The position numbers were made by a program, and so were the translations under genes. The notes under the pieces are model-generated. The model saw only the letters and a list, made by a program, of their open reading frames with translations. It was not told the DNA's origin and searched no databases. DNA of 64,000 nt from Chryseobacterium arachidis (GTDB taxonomy: Bacteria; Bacteroidota; Bacteroidia; Flavobacteriales; Weeksellaceae), in the NCBI RefSeq assembly GCF_900129245.1, contig NZ_FQUT01000003.1, positions 62,001-126,000 of the forward strand, written 5' to 3'. Positions 36,188 through 45,353 of this stretch are shown piece by piece (position 1 is the stretch's first letter; each line of letters opens with the position of its first letter).

Positions 36188-36205
36188 ATAAACTATTGAA
36201 ATTAC

Positions 36206-36964
36206 ATGAGAATAATCAATATATTATCTTTCATCGCGATATTTCTAAGCGTTTTTGTGAATGCACAAATTTCGCTGAATGTTACAGAAGTTGATTATGA
36301 TACCTTTGAATTTTATATTCCACAACATCGAACTGCTACCGATCAGGAAATTAAAAATAAAGGTCATATTCTTGAAATTACTTTGAGTAATAATTCAGAT
36401 AAGGAAGTTACACTCCCGCTCGATACTTTAAGTTATGCCCTGCCTTACACTGATAAAGCCAATCTCTATTACAATAAACCAGAAAATATAGTTTCGGAGC
36501 CTGATATCACGAATGTTTTGGGAATTTATCCTTTTATTTATCAGGATAAACAGTTTAAAGAACGGGAATTAGCTACAGATCCTTTCTATGAGGAAGAACA
36601 GTTGCTTGAAAAAGCACAAATTTCTAAACTGAGGCTCGAAAAAATAAATGATTGGAAAGAATCTAAAAAAATCGATAATCAGTTATCTGCGACGTACAAT
36701 TGGTATCTGATTAAAAATATGATGACCATTCAACCTCATCAGAAAATTAAATACAAAATACATTTTAATCCTTACAGTAAAATGCTGCATTCATTAGGTA
36801 AGCAGGAATTTTATTATGGCTTAAAACCAAAGGCTACCTATGAGGTAACCTTTAAAATTATTTTAAATAAAAATTTATATCAATTTCTGACTAAAGAAGA
36901 TAAAAGCAAGTATCCCAATATATTCACAGGCGTGATCTCTTCGAATACGATGACTTTTAAATAA
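36206..36964 (+). CDS. Secreted protein of unknown function
   Basis: A 252-residue protein with a signal peptide (1-20, ending FVNAQ). The mature sequence is beta-rich at both ends (SLNVTEVDYDTFEFYIPQH; TYEVTFKIIL) and helical in the middle. I recognise no family. It is 18 bases after the alpha/beta hydrolase, so co-transcribed, and convergent with upp. Confidence 0.6.
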   Translation: MRIINILSFIAIFLSVFVNAQISLNVTEVDYDTFEFYIPQHRTATDQEIKNKGHILEITLSNNSDKEVTLPLDTLSYALPYTDKANLYYNKPENIVSEPDITNVLGIYPFIYQDKQFKERELATDPFYEEEQLLEKAQISKLRLEKINDWKESKKIDNQLSATYNWYLIKNMMTIQPHQKIKYKIHFNPYSKMLHSLGKQEFYYGLKPKATYEVTFKIILNKNLYQFLTKEDKSKYPNIFTGVISSNTMTFK

Positions 36965-36972
36965 AATTTAAA

Positions 36973-37623
36973 CTATCTCTGAAGTTTTTCTCCGTAGCTT
37001 AAATCTCCTGCATCTCCCAATCCCGGTGTAATATAACCTTTTGAGGTTAAGTTTTCATCGATGGCTCCCACCCAGATTTTGGCATTGGGATAAGCTTTTT
37101 CAATGGTTTCAACCCCTTGCCTTGAAGCAATGGCGGCAACAATATGAAGCTGACTTGGATTTCCGTTCGTTAATAAATCTTTAATCGCTTCGATTAAAGA
37201 AGCTCCAGTTGCCAACATCGGATCTCCTACGATTAACGGTCTTCCTTCAATATTCGGACACGTTAAATAATCCTGTTTGATAGAAAAATAATCGTTGGCA
37301 TCGTGCTTTCTGTAGGCAGCAACGAATCCGCAATCTGCTTTATCAAAATAATTTAAAATCCCTTCAAATAAAGGAACTCCCGCCCTCAAAATCGTTGTAA
37401 TAACTGGCTGAATGGCAATTTCCTTTACTCTGATTTTATCTAAAGGCGTCTGAATTTCAACTTCTTTCTGTTCTAATCCTTTGCTGATTTCGAAGGCTGC
37501 AATTTCACCAATTCTTTCCATATTTCTACGGAATCTCATTCGGTCATGCTGAATTTCAACATTCCTTAATTCGTTGATCCAGGTATTAACTAAAGAAAAT
37601 TGCTCTGAAAGGACTATTGTCAT
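36973..37623 (-). CDS. upp: Uracil phosphoribosyltransferase
   Basis: Cytosolic salvage enzyme making UMP from uracil and PRPP. The 216-residue protein has the PRPP loop GDPMLATGAS (usual form VDPMLATGGS) and the uracil-binding end GAIDENLTSKGYITPGLGDAGD. This is close to the standard length of about 208-216. It lies 110 bases downstream of der on the same strand. Confidence 0.94.
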   Translation of the reverse strand: MTIVLSEQFSLVNTWINELRNVEIQHDRMRFRRNMERIGEIAAFEISKGLEQKEVEIQTPLDKIRVKEIAIQPVITTILRAGVPLFEGILNYFDKADCGFVAAYRKHDANDYFSIKQDYLTCPNIEGRPLIVGDPMLATGASLIEAIKDLLTNGNPSQLHIVAAIASRQGVETIEKAYPNAKIWVGAIDENLTSKGYITPGLGDAGDLSYGEKLQR

Positions 37624-37733
37624 AGCTTTAATTTGAAAGTTAAAAAATTTGAAAATGAGATCATGAGTTTTATTTCATCCAAAATAATGAAATTAATTTT
37701 CAAATTAACTCATTTCCAAATTTTCAAAATAAT

Positions 37734-39044
37734 TTATTTCTGTCTGAAGTATACTTCAATCGGAACTCCGGTAAATCCGAATTCTTTTCTTAACTGGTTT
37801 TCAGTAAATCTTTTGTATGGTTCTTTCACGTACTGCGGTAAGTTACAGAAGAATACAAATTGTGGAGACGGTGTCGGAAGCTGTACACAATATTTGATTT
37901 TGATGTACTTTCCTTTGTTTGCCGGTGGTGGAGTTGCTTCAAAAATCGGAAGCATTACTTCATTTAATTTTGAAGTTTTAATCTTCTTCTTACGGTCTTC
38001 ATACACCTGCATTGCCAATTCTACCGCTTTCAAAATCCTCTGCTTCGTTAAAGCCGAAACAAATAAAATTGGAATATCTGAAAACTGACCGATTTTATCT
38101 CTGATCGATTTTTCGAAATCTCTGATCGTATTGGTATGTTTATCTTCAATTAAATCCCATTTGTTCACCAAAATAACAATTCCTTTTCTGTTTTTCTGAG
38201 CCAGACCGAAAATGTTCATATCCTGAGATTCCCAACCTAAAGTTGCATCAACCATGATAATTACCACATCAGAATATTCAATAGAACGGATAGAACGCAT
38301 TACAGAATAGAATTCTAAATCTTCGTTTACCTTGGATTTTCTTCTCATTCCGGCTGTATCTACCAATACAAACTCATGCCCGAACTTGTTATAAAGTGTC
38401 TGGATACTATCTCTTGTCGTTCCCGCAACATCAGTTACAATGTTTCTTTCGGTATCAAGCAAAGCATTCGTCAGTGTAGATTTTCCTACATTCGGACGAC
38501 CTGCAATAGTAATTTTAGGCAATCCTTCAAATGGATCTTTATAATCTGTTGTTGGAAAGTCTTTAACAACGTCATCTAAAATCTCTCCCGTTCCAGAACC
38601 TGTTGCAGAAGAAATAGTGTAGTATTTTTCGATTCCAAGCTGATAAAATTCAGTAGCGGCCAATTCTTCTTTAGACGAATCTACTTTATTTACAACAATG
38701 TAAACAGGCTTGTTGGATCTTCTTAACATTTCATGGATCTCATAATCCGTATCTGTAAGACCTTCTTCCACATTCACCATAAAAATAATCGATGTAGCTT
38801 CATCTACAGCCAATTGTACCTGCTTAGAAATTTCACCCTGAAAAACGTCATCGTTATTTACATCATAACCTCCTGTATCGATAACAGTAAAATCCACACC
38901 ATTCCAGTCAGATTTTCCGTAATGACGATCTCTGGTAACCCCTGCAGTAGAGTCTACAATAGCTTCTCTTCTTTCTAATAAACGATTAAATAACGTGGAT
39001 TTTCCTACGTTGGGACGCCCAACGATTGCGACAATATTCGACAT
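37734..39044 (-). CDS. der: Ribosome biogenesis GTPase Der
   Basis: Essential double-GTPase for 50S subunit maturation. Both G domains are seen: GRPNVGKST twice (residues about 8-16 and 178-186), G3 DTGGYD and DTAGMR, G4 NKVD and NKWD, and a KH-like C-terminal domain ending RKEFGFTGVPIEVYFRQK. The 436-residue length is standard. I took the ATG at 39044 (MSNIVAIVGRPNVG), not the in-frame ATG at 39098, because Der proteins begin at this point. Confidence 0.95.
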   Translation of the reverse strand: MSNIVAIVGRPNVGKSTLFNRLLERREAIVDSTAGVTRDRHYGKSDWNGVDFTVIDTGGYDVNNDDVFQGEISKQVQLAVDEATSIIFMVNVEEGLTDTDYEIHEMLRRSNKPVYIVVNKVDSSKEELAATEFYQLGIEKYYTISSATGSGTGEILDDVVKDFPTTDYKDPFEGLPKITIAGRPNVGKSTLTNALLDTERNIVTDVAGTTRDSIQTLYNKFGHEFVLVDTAGMRRKSKVNEDLEFYSVMRSIRSIEYSDVVIIMVDATLGWESQDMNIFGLAQKNRKGIVILVNKWDLIEDKHTNTIRDFEKSIRDKIGQFSDIPILFVSALTKQRILKAVELAMQVYEDRKKKIKTSKLNEVMLPIFEATPPPANKGKYIKIKYCVQLPTPSPQFVFFCNLPQYVKEPYKRFTENQLRKEFGFTGVPIEVYFRQK

Positions 39045-39320
39045 AAAAATGTTTAATAATTTAATTATTAATGGGTTTCTCCAACTTTTGGAGCCCAATT
39101 TTTTGCAAAGATATGGTTTTTATTTTACTTGATTAATTGGATAAAGAAAACAGAAATAGCAGACAAGCTCATACAAATAGGTCAATCCTTATCTTCTTTT
39201 ATTTCAAACAAAAAATTTTCCTTAAAAATAATTCTTTGAATATCAATAAATAAAGGCCTTTACACACATTTTTTATTAATTAATCTTCATATAGCATTTT
39301 TATTTTTGAAATAATTTATC

Positions 39321-39328
39321 TAATTTTG
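39321..39328 (+). promoter_or_regulatory. -7 box of tRNA-Gln
   Basis: TAATTTTG matches TAnnTTTG exactly, 14 bases before the first base of the tRNA. No TTG is at the standard distance. Confidence 0.5.
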
Positions 39329-39342
39329 CAACATAGAAATAC

Positions 39343-39413
39343 AGACTCATGGTGTAGCGGTAACACTACTGATTTTGGTTCAGTCATCTGGGGTTCGAAT
39401 CCCTGTGAGTCTA
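39343..39413 (+). tRNA. tRNA-Gln (anticodon TTG)
   Basis: Acceptor stem agactca (39343-39349) pairs perfectly with tgagtct (39406-39412), discriminator A at 39413. Anticodon stem actga/tcagt with a seven-base loop ttttggt giving anticodon TTG, reading CAA and CAG. The T arm contains the ggttcgaatcc sequence. CCA is not encoded. A palindromic terminator follows. Confidence 0.95.
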
Positions 39414-39415
39414 CA

Positions 39416-39446
39416 AAAATCTTCTGATCATCAGAAGATTTTTTAT
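39416..39446 (+). terminator. Terminator of tRNA-Gln
   Basis: aatcttctgat (39418-39428) and atcagaagatt (39430-39440) form a perfect hairpin, followed by a run of T. Confidence 0.8.
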
Positions 39447-39754
39447 TTTTATCACTTAATGAGTTTCGTTTCGTATTGAACTGTTTTTTCCAAAAAATGT
39501 GATTAAAATAAAAATTTCAAAAAAATACAAAAAACTTTATTTCAATAGATTGCACGCTAAAAAAGCAATATAATTTCCGAAATAATTCTACCTATTTTAA
39601 CTTTTCTGCTCTTTTCTATTTAATTTTGTGGTATATGACAAATAAAATATACTTAATCAAATATTAATATAAAAAGAAAGATTTTCACGTACTTTTTATT
39701 CAAATTCAACATTGCGTGATCGCCTAAAGTAATTCTTATAAATCAATACCATAC
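39447..39754. other. Region upstream of the AraC-type regulator array
   Basis: No gene seen in these 308 AT-rich bases. A plus-strand TAATTTTG at 39621-39628 is a candidate -7 box for the first regulator, leaving a 126-base leader. No recognisable operator. Confidence 0.4.
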
Positions 39755-40501
39755 ATGACTAAAAATCTTGATTTTTTTTTACAGCCCAACAGAACATTTT
39801 TTAATTCTGTAAAGAAAGATAAGATATGCCGAAAAATGGATTTTAGCCCAAGGATATCAATGATTTGTCGACAATCCTTTTTACTGATAAATACCTCATG
39901 CTACAATATCTCAACCTTAAAAATATTGATTTTAAATAAAAACTTCTTGTACATTGCAATACTGCTGGCTGCAGTTGCTTCTCTTATCTATTTTTATTTT
40001 TGGCGAAGAAAACAGAAGGTTTTTCATGATAGGTATGAAAATATCATCAACCAAATTCGTATTGAGGAAAAAAAAGATTTTCAAAGTGAGCAGGAAACTG
40101 AAAATGAAGAAACAATAATTCCCGAAAAAAATATAAATATTCATGACAATACGATCAATACCATTCTCCAAAAATTAGAGAAATTTGAGAAGTCGGAAAA
40201 ATATTTAAAAAAAGACAACAGCCTTACTTCACTGGCAAGTTCCCTGGAAACCAATCCCAGATACTTATCTGAAATTATTAAGCAATATAAAGGGAAGAAC
40301 TTCAACAATTATCTTAACGGCTTAAGAATACAGCATATCATACAAATGCTGTACAAAGAGCCCATATACAGAGAATATAAAATAACCTACCTTGCAGAAC
40401 ACTGCGGTTTTGCTTCAAGAGAAGTCTTTGCCATTGCTTTCAAAAAGGAAACTGGGATGACTCCTTCTTACTTTATAGAGCAGCTTAGAGATCATGTTTA
40501 A
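39755..40501 (+). CDS. AraC-family membrane regulator lacking TPRs (paralogue 1)
   Basis: A 248-residue protein: an N-terminal stretch of about 60 residues without recognisable fold, one transmembrane helix (about 66-84, FLYIAILLAAVASLIYFYF), an acidic linker, and a complete AraC double-HTH domain from about residue 145 (LKKDNSLTSLASSLETNPRYLSEIIK, then YLAEHCGFASREVFAIAFKKETG). Typical flavobacterial homologues have a signal peptide and periplasmic TPRs before the helix; both are gone. It appears to be the most eroded member of a tandem trio. It would bind DNA from the membrane. Targets unknown, the adjacent surface locus being the obvious guess. The true start is uncertain. Confidence 0.72.
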   Translation: MTKNLDFFLQPNRTFFNSVKKDKICRKMDFSPRISMICRQSFLLINTSCYNISTLKILILNKNFLYIAILLAAVASLIYFYFWRRKQKVFHDRYENIINQIRIEEKKDFQSEQETENEETIIPEKNINIHDNTINTILQKLEKFEKSEKYLKKDNSLTSLASSLETNPRYLSEIIKQYKGKNFNNYLNGLRIQHIIQMLYKEPIYREYKITYLAEHCGFASREVFAIAFKKETGMTPSYFIEQLRDHV

Positions 40502-40729
40502 ATAATTGCCGTTTTTTAGCATAAGTCTAGCAGCATCAAATACATTCTCCATTCAGCAATTTTTCATTTTTTGAAGAATATTGTTTCTTCAAAACTCATT
40601 TTTCCATCTGTTTTGTAATATATTTTTGGCCATATGAGTAAACAGAACTTATCAATTTCTCACATTTTAAAAACTTTATTTTTTTAATCTAAAATTTGAT
40701 TAAAGATTTTTCTTTTTTACACTATTTTT

Positions 40730-40930
40730 TTATTAATACACCCGTTTTGCATTTTGAAAAATTTTAATATTCGACTCGTCAATTCGAATGTTTTTTCGTA
40801 AAAGAGTGGAGAAAAAATGTATTGAGAATGGAATTTACCTTCAATATTAAAAACTTCTCAATACGATTTTCTTCAAAATCTATTCGAAATGACGAAAGTA
40901 CATCAAAATGCACAATGGACTATTATTACA
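40730..40930. mobile_element. MITE-like element, copy 2 (family B)
   Basis: Element about 40741-40919, degenerate inverted ends (cccgttttgcattttg and caaaatgcacaatgga) and an internal stem gtattgagaa / ttctcaatac. Flanks TATTAATACA (40731-40740) and TATTATTACA (40921-40930) agree in 9 of 10 positions. It lies in the 720-base gap between regulator genes; the rest of that gap (40502-40730 and 40931-41221) shows no gene. Confidence 0.7.
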
Positions 40931-41221
40931 TATTAAAACGGAATATAAAAACCTTAACTTTAATTTATAAATACTTAACATAAATACAGAAATCAGCTTG
41001 ATAATTGAGACGTATAAAAGGAGATAAAAAAAATGATTAAAAAAGCTATTTTACAAATAAGAATAACTGACAATCAGAAATTTAAATAAAATAACAACAA
41101 GATAATATCAGAATATATATCATAGATAATTCTATAAAGATGCTGAGAGTTTATATTTTTACCAAAGGTTTTATGACAAGCAAGTCCAGAATCTGTTCCC
41201 ACAATCATCAAAATAACTACC

Positions 41222-41890
41222 ATGAAAAAATCTTTATTTATTTGCCTTGTTCTCATCTCCGATTTTATCTTTTCGCAAACACAAATTATTTCTCCGGAAA
41301 GACTAAATTATGAAAATCCTATTTTTATCTATTCAGGTATTTTCGCCGGCATTACCTCTATTTTTGGATGGCAAATTTGGAGGAAAAACAAAAAGAATTA
41401 CTCAAATTATTCTTATGCTATAAAAAACGCATCGGAACATACCATTGAAGAAAGTATTAACAATTTTGCAGAACCCGTGGAAGAGCCTGAAAAAAACTAT
41501 TACATCTCAACTGAGACCGCCAACATCATCTTAAAGAAACTTGTCAAGTTCGAAAATGACAAGAAGTTTCTGAAAAAAGACATTACTCTAACATGGCTTG
41601 CCAATAACCTAGGCACCAACACCAAATATCTTTCAGAGACGATAAAGATCCACAGGAATAAAAACTTTAATAATTATATAAATGGACTCAGAATTAATTA
41701 TATCACCCGACTCCTCTATAGCAACCCCGAATATCGGCAGTATAAAATAGTTTCGTTGGCTAAAGAATGTGGCTATTCTTCTTCTCAGGTTTTTGTCATT
41801 GCCTTTAAAAAAGAAAACGGAATTCCACCTTCATATTTCATTGCCAATTTAAAGAATGAAGGTCCTGATTCAGAAGTATCATTTCAATAA
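41222..41890 (+). CDS. AraC-family membrane regulator lacking TPRs (paralogue 2)
   Basis: A 222-residue protein: signal peptide (1-18, ending FIFSQ), only about 15 periplasmic residues, one transmembrane helix (about 34-52), a linker, and a full AraC double-HTH (LKKDITLTWLANNLGTNTKYLSETIK and SLAKECGYSSSQVFVIAFKKENG). The C-terminal half is clearly paralogous to the previous gene. The absence of the TPR sensor, while the signal peptide remains, looks like an internal deletion of an ancestral TPR-TM-HTH protein. Its terminator is nearly the same as that of the third gene. Confidence 0.75.
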   Translation: MKKSLFICLVLISDFIFSQTQIISPERLNYENPIFIYSGIFAGITSIFGWQIWRKNKKNYSNYSYAIKNASEHTIEESINNFAEPVEEPEKNYYISTETANIILKKLVKFENDKKFLKKDITLTWLANNLGTNTKYLSETIKIHRNKNFNNYINGLRINYITRLLYSNPEYRQYKIVSLAKECGYSSSQVFVIAFKKENGIPPSYFIANLKNEGPDSEVSFQ

Positions 41891-41897
41891 AATAAAT

Positions 41898-41930
41898 TAA
41901 GCAAATGCAAATCGCGTTTGCTTATTTTTA
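41898..41930 (+). terminator. Terminator of regulator paralogue 2
   Basis: taagcaaatgc (41898-41908) pairs with gcgtttgctta (41914-41924) with one wobble, then T-rich sequence. The stem resembles the terminator at 43543-43573. Confidence 0.75.
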
Positions 41931-42097
41931 TTCTATCACTTATTGTTATTATCCCATTTTCTATTGCTGAAATTATTTTATACACCTCTGCATATTAAAA
42001 GAAAATAATATTTTATTTTTCTCCTATACAACAACAGATATTAAAAATTTAACATCTTTTTTTACTTTTATTTAAATTACTGATTAAAAAAAACATT

Positions 42098-42105
42098 TAT
42101 TTTTG
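42098..42105 (+). promoter_or_regulatory. -7 box of regulator paralogue 3
   Basis: TATTTTTG fits TAnnTTTG, 24 bases before the ATG at 42130. No matching TTG. Confidence 0.45.
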
Positions 42106-42129
42106 TCGGAAATTCTATAAAACTAATAT

Positions 42130-43512
42130 ATGTTAATTAAAAAACTCCTCCTGCTGTTTTTTTTATCAATAACACTATTAAATGCTCAAATTTCTAATGA
42201 CAGTATTCTTAAAAAAATTAATAATGCTAAAAATATAGTAGCAGATAAAGATCCTAAAAAAGCAATTAAGATAGCTTTAGAGACTAAAAAACTTTCGAAG
42301 CAAAATCATTATGATTATGGCATTATGAAAAGTGCTTACACGTTAATGCTTTTATATTATAATGGAGGCAGTTACAAAAAAGTAATCGAAGAAGCCAGAA
42401 TTGCAGAAGAATATGCAATAAAACTTGATGATAATGATTACTTATCAGATATATTCAGAATGAAAGCTATCACTTATGGTGAAATGGGATTTTCAAAAGA
42501 AGCTTTGAAGGAACTGTCAAAATCACTTCCTTATGCCGATAAAATTAAATTAAAAAATAAATCTCTATATACAAAAGCAATTATTTATGAAGCTTATGCA
42601 GGAACTTATGAAAAATTAGGAGATACTAAAAAACAAATAGAAAACAGACATAAAAGTATCCTAGCAAGCAAAAAGATGAATGATACAGCAAAAACTATGG
42701 TTAACAGAAAATTCCATAATCTCGCATTACAATATGGAAGCTTAGCATATACCTATAATAATCTGAAAAAAAAGGATTCTGCTTTATTCTATTTTAATGA
42801 AGCACTAAAAATTTACAACAACAAGGATATTGATATTTATACTGACGGAAAAGCTACTCTTCTTAGTGATTTAGCAGTTTTTCATAGCAACAATAAAGAT
42901 TATAACAATTCCATCAAATTTGCGAAGCAAGCCGAGAAACTGGAAAAGCAGACAACACTTCCTTACATCAGAAGAGATATTTTTAAAAGCTTGTTCGACT
43001 CCTATGCAGGAATTAACAAAGTAGATTCATCAAAATATTACCTGAGTTTATACACTGTACTAAACGACAGCATCATTAAGGTCGAGAAGAAAAGTTTGTA
43101 TACGCCTGTTAACCAAATTATTTCAGACAAAGAAAAAGAAAAAAACAGTACAGTAAAAAATGTTATCTTCATCTCAGCCATTACATCAGTATTGCTTTTA
43201 CTATTCGGCTGGCTGTTCTGGAGCAGAAAGAACAAAAAACTGAAAGAAGATTATAACAAACTGATCAGAAAACTGGCTCATGATAACTATGGTTCCGGAA
43301 CTTCATCAGAAAATACCTCAACAGCAATCAAAGATCCGAGAATTGCTCAGGTGGTACACCTTTTATACTCCGATCCGAAATCCAGAATGTATACGGAAGA
43401 TGAGCTTGCGAAGAATCATGGCTTTACTTCCAAAACAGAGTTTACTACGGCTTTCAAAAAAGCTACCGGAATTCCATTTTCTTATTTTATTAAAAAAGTA
43501 CAAAAGCAATAA
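42130..43512 (+). CDS. TPR membrane regulator with half of an AraC domain (paralogue 3)
   Basis: A 460-residue protein with signal peptide (1-19, ending LLNAQ), periplasmic TPR repeats across about 25-330 (for example SKEALKELSKSLPYADKI), one transmembrane helix (about 341-362) and a short cytoplasmic part. The latter aligns with paralogues 1 and 2 only from RIAQVVHLLYSD onward and has one HTH (ELAKNHGFTSKTEFTTAFKKATG); the first HTH is missing, replaced by about 30 residues rich in Ser, Thr and Asn. It is thus complementary to the two TPR-less paralogues. It may sense a periplasmic signal and act together with them, a hypothesis. Confidence 0.75.
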   Translation: MLIKKLLLLFFLSITLLNAQISNDSILKKINNAKNIVADKDPKKAIKIALETKKLSKQNHYDYGIMKSAYTLMLLYYNGGSYKKVIEEARIAEEYAIKLDDNDYLSDIFRMKAITYGEMGFSKEALKELSKSLPYADKIKLKNKSLYTKAIIYEAYAGTYEKLGDTKKQIENRHKSILASKKMNDTAKTMVNRKFHNLALQYGSLAYTYNNLKKKDSALFYFNEALKIYNNKDIDIYTDGKATLLSDLAVFHSNNKDYNNSIKFAKQAEKLEKQTTLPYIRRDIFKSLFDSYAGINKVDSSKYYLSLYTVLNDSIIKVEKKSLYTPVNQIISDKEKEKNSTVKNVIFISAITSVLLLLFGWLFWSRKNKKLKEDYNKLIRKLAHDNYGSGTSSENTSTAIKDPRIAQVVHLLYSDPKSRMYTEDELAKNHGFTSKTEFTTAFKKATGIPFSYFIKKVQKQ

Positions 43513-43542
43513 ATTATTATAAGGCCCTTATATCCTAAAATA

Positions 43543-43573
43543 AATAAGCAAATGCAGAGTGCATTTGCTTATT
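43543..43573. terminator. Bidirectional terminator between regulators and surface locus
   Basis: Perfect 14-bp arms aataagcaaatgca (43543-43556) and tgcatttgcttatt (43560-43573) around GAG. It ends the plus-strand regulator and the minus-strand surface-protein run. Confidence 0.85.
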
Positions 43574-43592
43574 CGTTATCACATCACCATGA

Positions 43593-45002
43593 CTATCCTT
43601 TACGGGTTACCGAAAGGAAAATTTTCTTTTCGCCGGAAACTTCCATACACCACCATTTAAACTCATACCATCGGTAGGTCGTGGCATTTACCTGCACCTG
43701 CAAATTGGTCGTTATTACTTCTGCTGCGGTAGTTGTCCAGAATACGATGTTGTTGGCATCAATCTGTAAAAAGTCTCCCGCTGCCAGATTATTGTTCAGA
43801 GAAGTCTCGTTTTCATTGACCTGAGTGGCAAACGTCTGATAACTTACCAGCTGGGCTCCTGAAGATACATTATAAACCCGCGGATCATAATACGTGCCGC
43901 TTACTCCCTGCAAATTCATCTCTAAGCCATCCAACTGAGGCAATGCCGTTAACCCATTTGCCGTGATGTAGGTTTTCAGGTTAAAGGTATTGGCATTAGC
44001 GGTTGTTGTAGGCACAGAATACACTCTTGAAACTGTTTCCCCTATATTAATAGAACCTGAAGGCGCCGTTCCCGATCCTGTAGAAGGAAGTCCTGTTACA
44101 TAACCCAATACTCCGTTGGCATCTGCCACTACCGTTCTGGTGGCTGTAAAGGTCTGGTTTTGGGTAGCAGATGCAGAACCATTGCTTTGTGTATAGATTG
44201 AATTGGCAGCCCCATTCAGCGGAAGACCTCTTAATCTGGTTATCCCGTTATGATCAAGCTTTTCTGTAGGAGTGTTAGTATTCATTCCTATATTTCCTTC
44301 TCCTGTAATGTACATTCTGTCTGATCCGGAAACGCCTCCCCCCGGACTTGTTATTATTCTTATAGGTGCGGAAGCATTGGTAATATCTGTTCCCAATGTT
44401 AATCCTGTAGAATTGTTAGTAGCTGATATTGAAGCTATACCGTTATAAAATTGCTGTAAATAAAAGTTACTGTCATTACCTCCGTAAAGCTGTATATCAG
44501 CAACCCCAGTACCGGACAAGGTATTTGCTTGGGTCAGGGCTCCGATAGAACTCCAGCTTGTGCTTTCTTCAGATCCTACAAACTCCATTTGTTTACCGTT
44601 CAAGTTCAGGGTACGACGATTTTCAGACCCTGTTAAAGAGCCATCAGCAGTATAGATATTCTTAAATATCACTTTTTGCCATATACTTCCGTCGAAAGAG
44701 TAATACCCTGCTTCGTTGATATTAACCCTCTGCCCTGTAGCTGTGCCTCCGGATACATCGGTAATGTAGATTAGCGCTCCCTGCTGATTAGTACCATACG
44801 TTGCCGTATTCGCTGTAAGCTCTGCAAGGGTCACACGAGGTGCCTGCAAACCGAATACCTGAGTATTATCGGTAATCGCTCCGCCCGCATCTCTTTTGGC
44901 GCTTACATCCATTGTGGTTTTAGGGGCTGTAGTGTTTACCCCTACCTGTGCTGAAACAGCTGCTGCAAATGCTAATGCAGCTGTTAAAATAATCTTTTTC
45001 AT
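43593..45002 (-). CDS. Secreted tail-fibre-like protein, head variant 1
   Basis: A 469-residue protein with signal peptide (1-18, ending VSAQ). Residues about 19-112 are a stem module: VGVNTTAPKTTMDVSAKRD, LQAPRVTLAELTANTATYG, GYYSFDGSIWQKV. After a variable middle with EGNIGMNTNTPTEKLDHNG comes LRGLPLNGAANSIYTQSNG up to VVADANGVLGYV (about 245-305). The last 165 residues form a unique head containing a WYEFKWWCMEV segment. The stem is shared by the next two upstream genes. The layout resembles phage tail fibres and other surface fibres of Bacteroidota. No type IX sorting domain seen. Function unknown. It is separated from the others by a MITE-like element. Confidence 0.68.
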   Translation of the reverse strand: MKKIILTAALAFAAAVSAQVGVNTTAPKTTMDVSAKRDAGGAITDNTQVFGLQAPRVTLAELTANTATYGTNQQGALIYITDVSGGTATGQRVNINEAGYYSFDGSIWQKVIFKNIYTADGSLTGSENRRTLNLNGKQMEFVGSEESTSWSSIGALTQANTLSGTGVADIQLYGGNDSNFYLQQFYNGIASISATNNSTGLTLGTDITNASAPIRIITSPGGGVSGSDRMYITGEGNIGMNTNTPTEKLDHNGITRLRGLPLNGAANSIYTQSNGSASATQNQTFTATRTVVADANGVLGYVTGLPSTGSGTAPSGSINIGETVSRVYSVPTTTANANTFNLKTYITANGLTALPQLDGLEMNLQGVSGTYYDPRVYNVSSGAQLVSYQTFATQVNENETSLNNNLAAGDFLQIDANNIVFWTTTAAEVITTNLQVQVNATTYRWYEFKWWCMEVSGEKKIFLSVTRKG

Positions 45003-45059
45003 TGCGTTAAAATTTGAATTAAACTTTGTTTTTAATTGTGTTTCTTTTTAATATCATTC

Positions 45060-45253
45060 TTTATACTATACCCGTTGTGAATTTTGAAAATTTTTAATAT
45101 CCCTTCCTCAACTCGAGTGTTTTTTCGTAACAAAGTGGAGAAAAAATGTATCGAGAATGGAATTTATATTAAAAACTTCTCGATACGATTTTCTTGAAAA
45201 ATCTAATTGAAATGACGAAAGTACATCAAAATGCACAACGGGTTTATACTATA
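45060..45253. mobile_element. MITE-like element, copy 3, with perfect 11-bp target duplication
   Basis: Element 45071-45242 (172 bp), ends cccgttgtgaattttg and caaaatgcacaacggg (one mismatch). Exact direct repeats TTTATACTATA at 45060-45070 and 45243-45253. Internal inverted repeat gtatcgagaa / ttctcgatac. It separates the two downstream fibre genes. The remaining intergenic bases up to 45353 hold no gene. Confidence 0.82.
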
Positions 45254-45353
45254 ATCTATTTACTAAGATTGGAGAAATTTTGTAAGTCTTCCCCAACATT
45301 GGATAAATTTATTTCATTTGTTTTTAAGTAAAATGGTATTTAAAAACCTGTTT

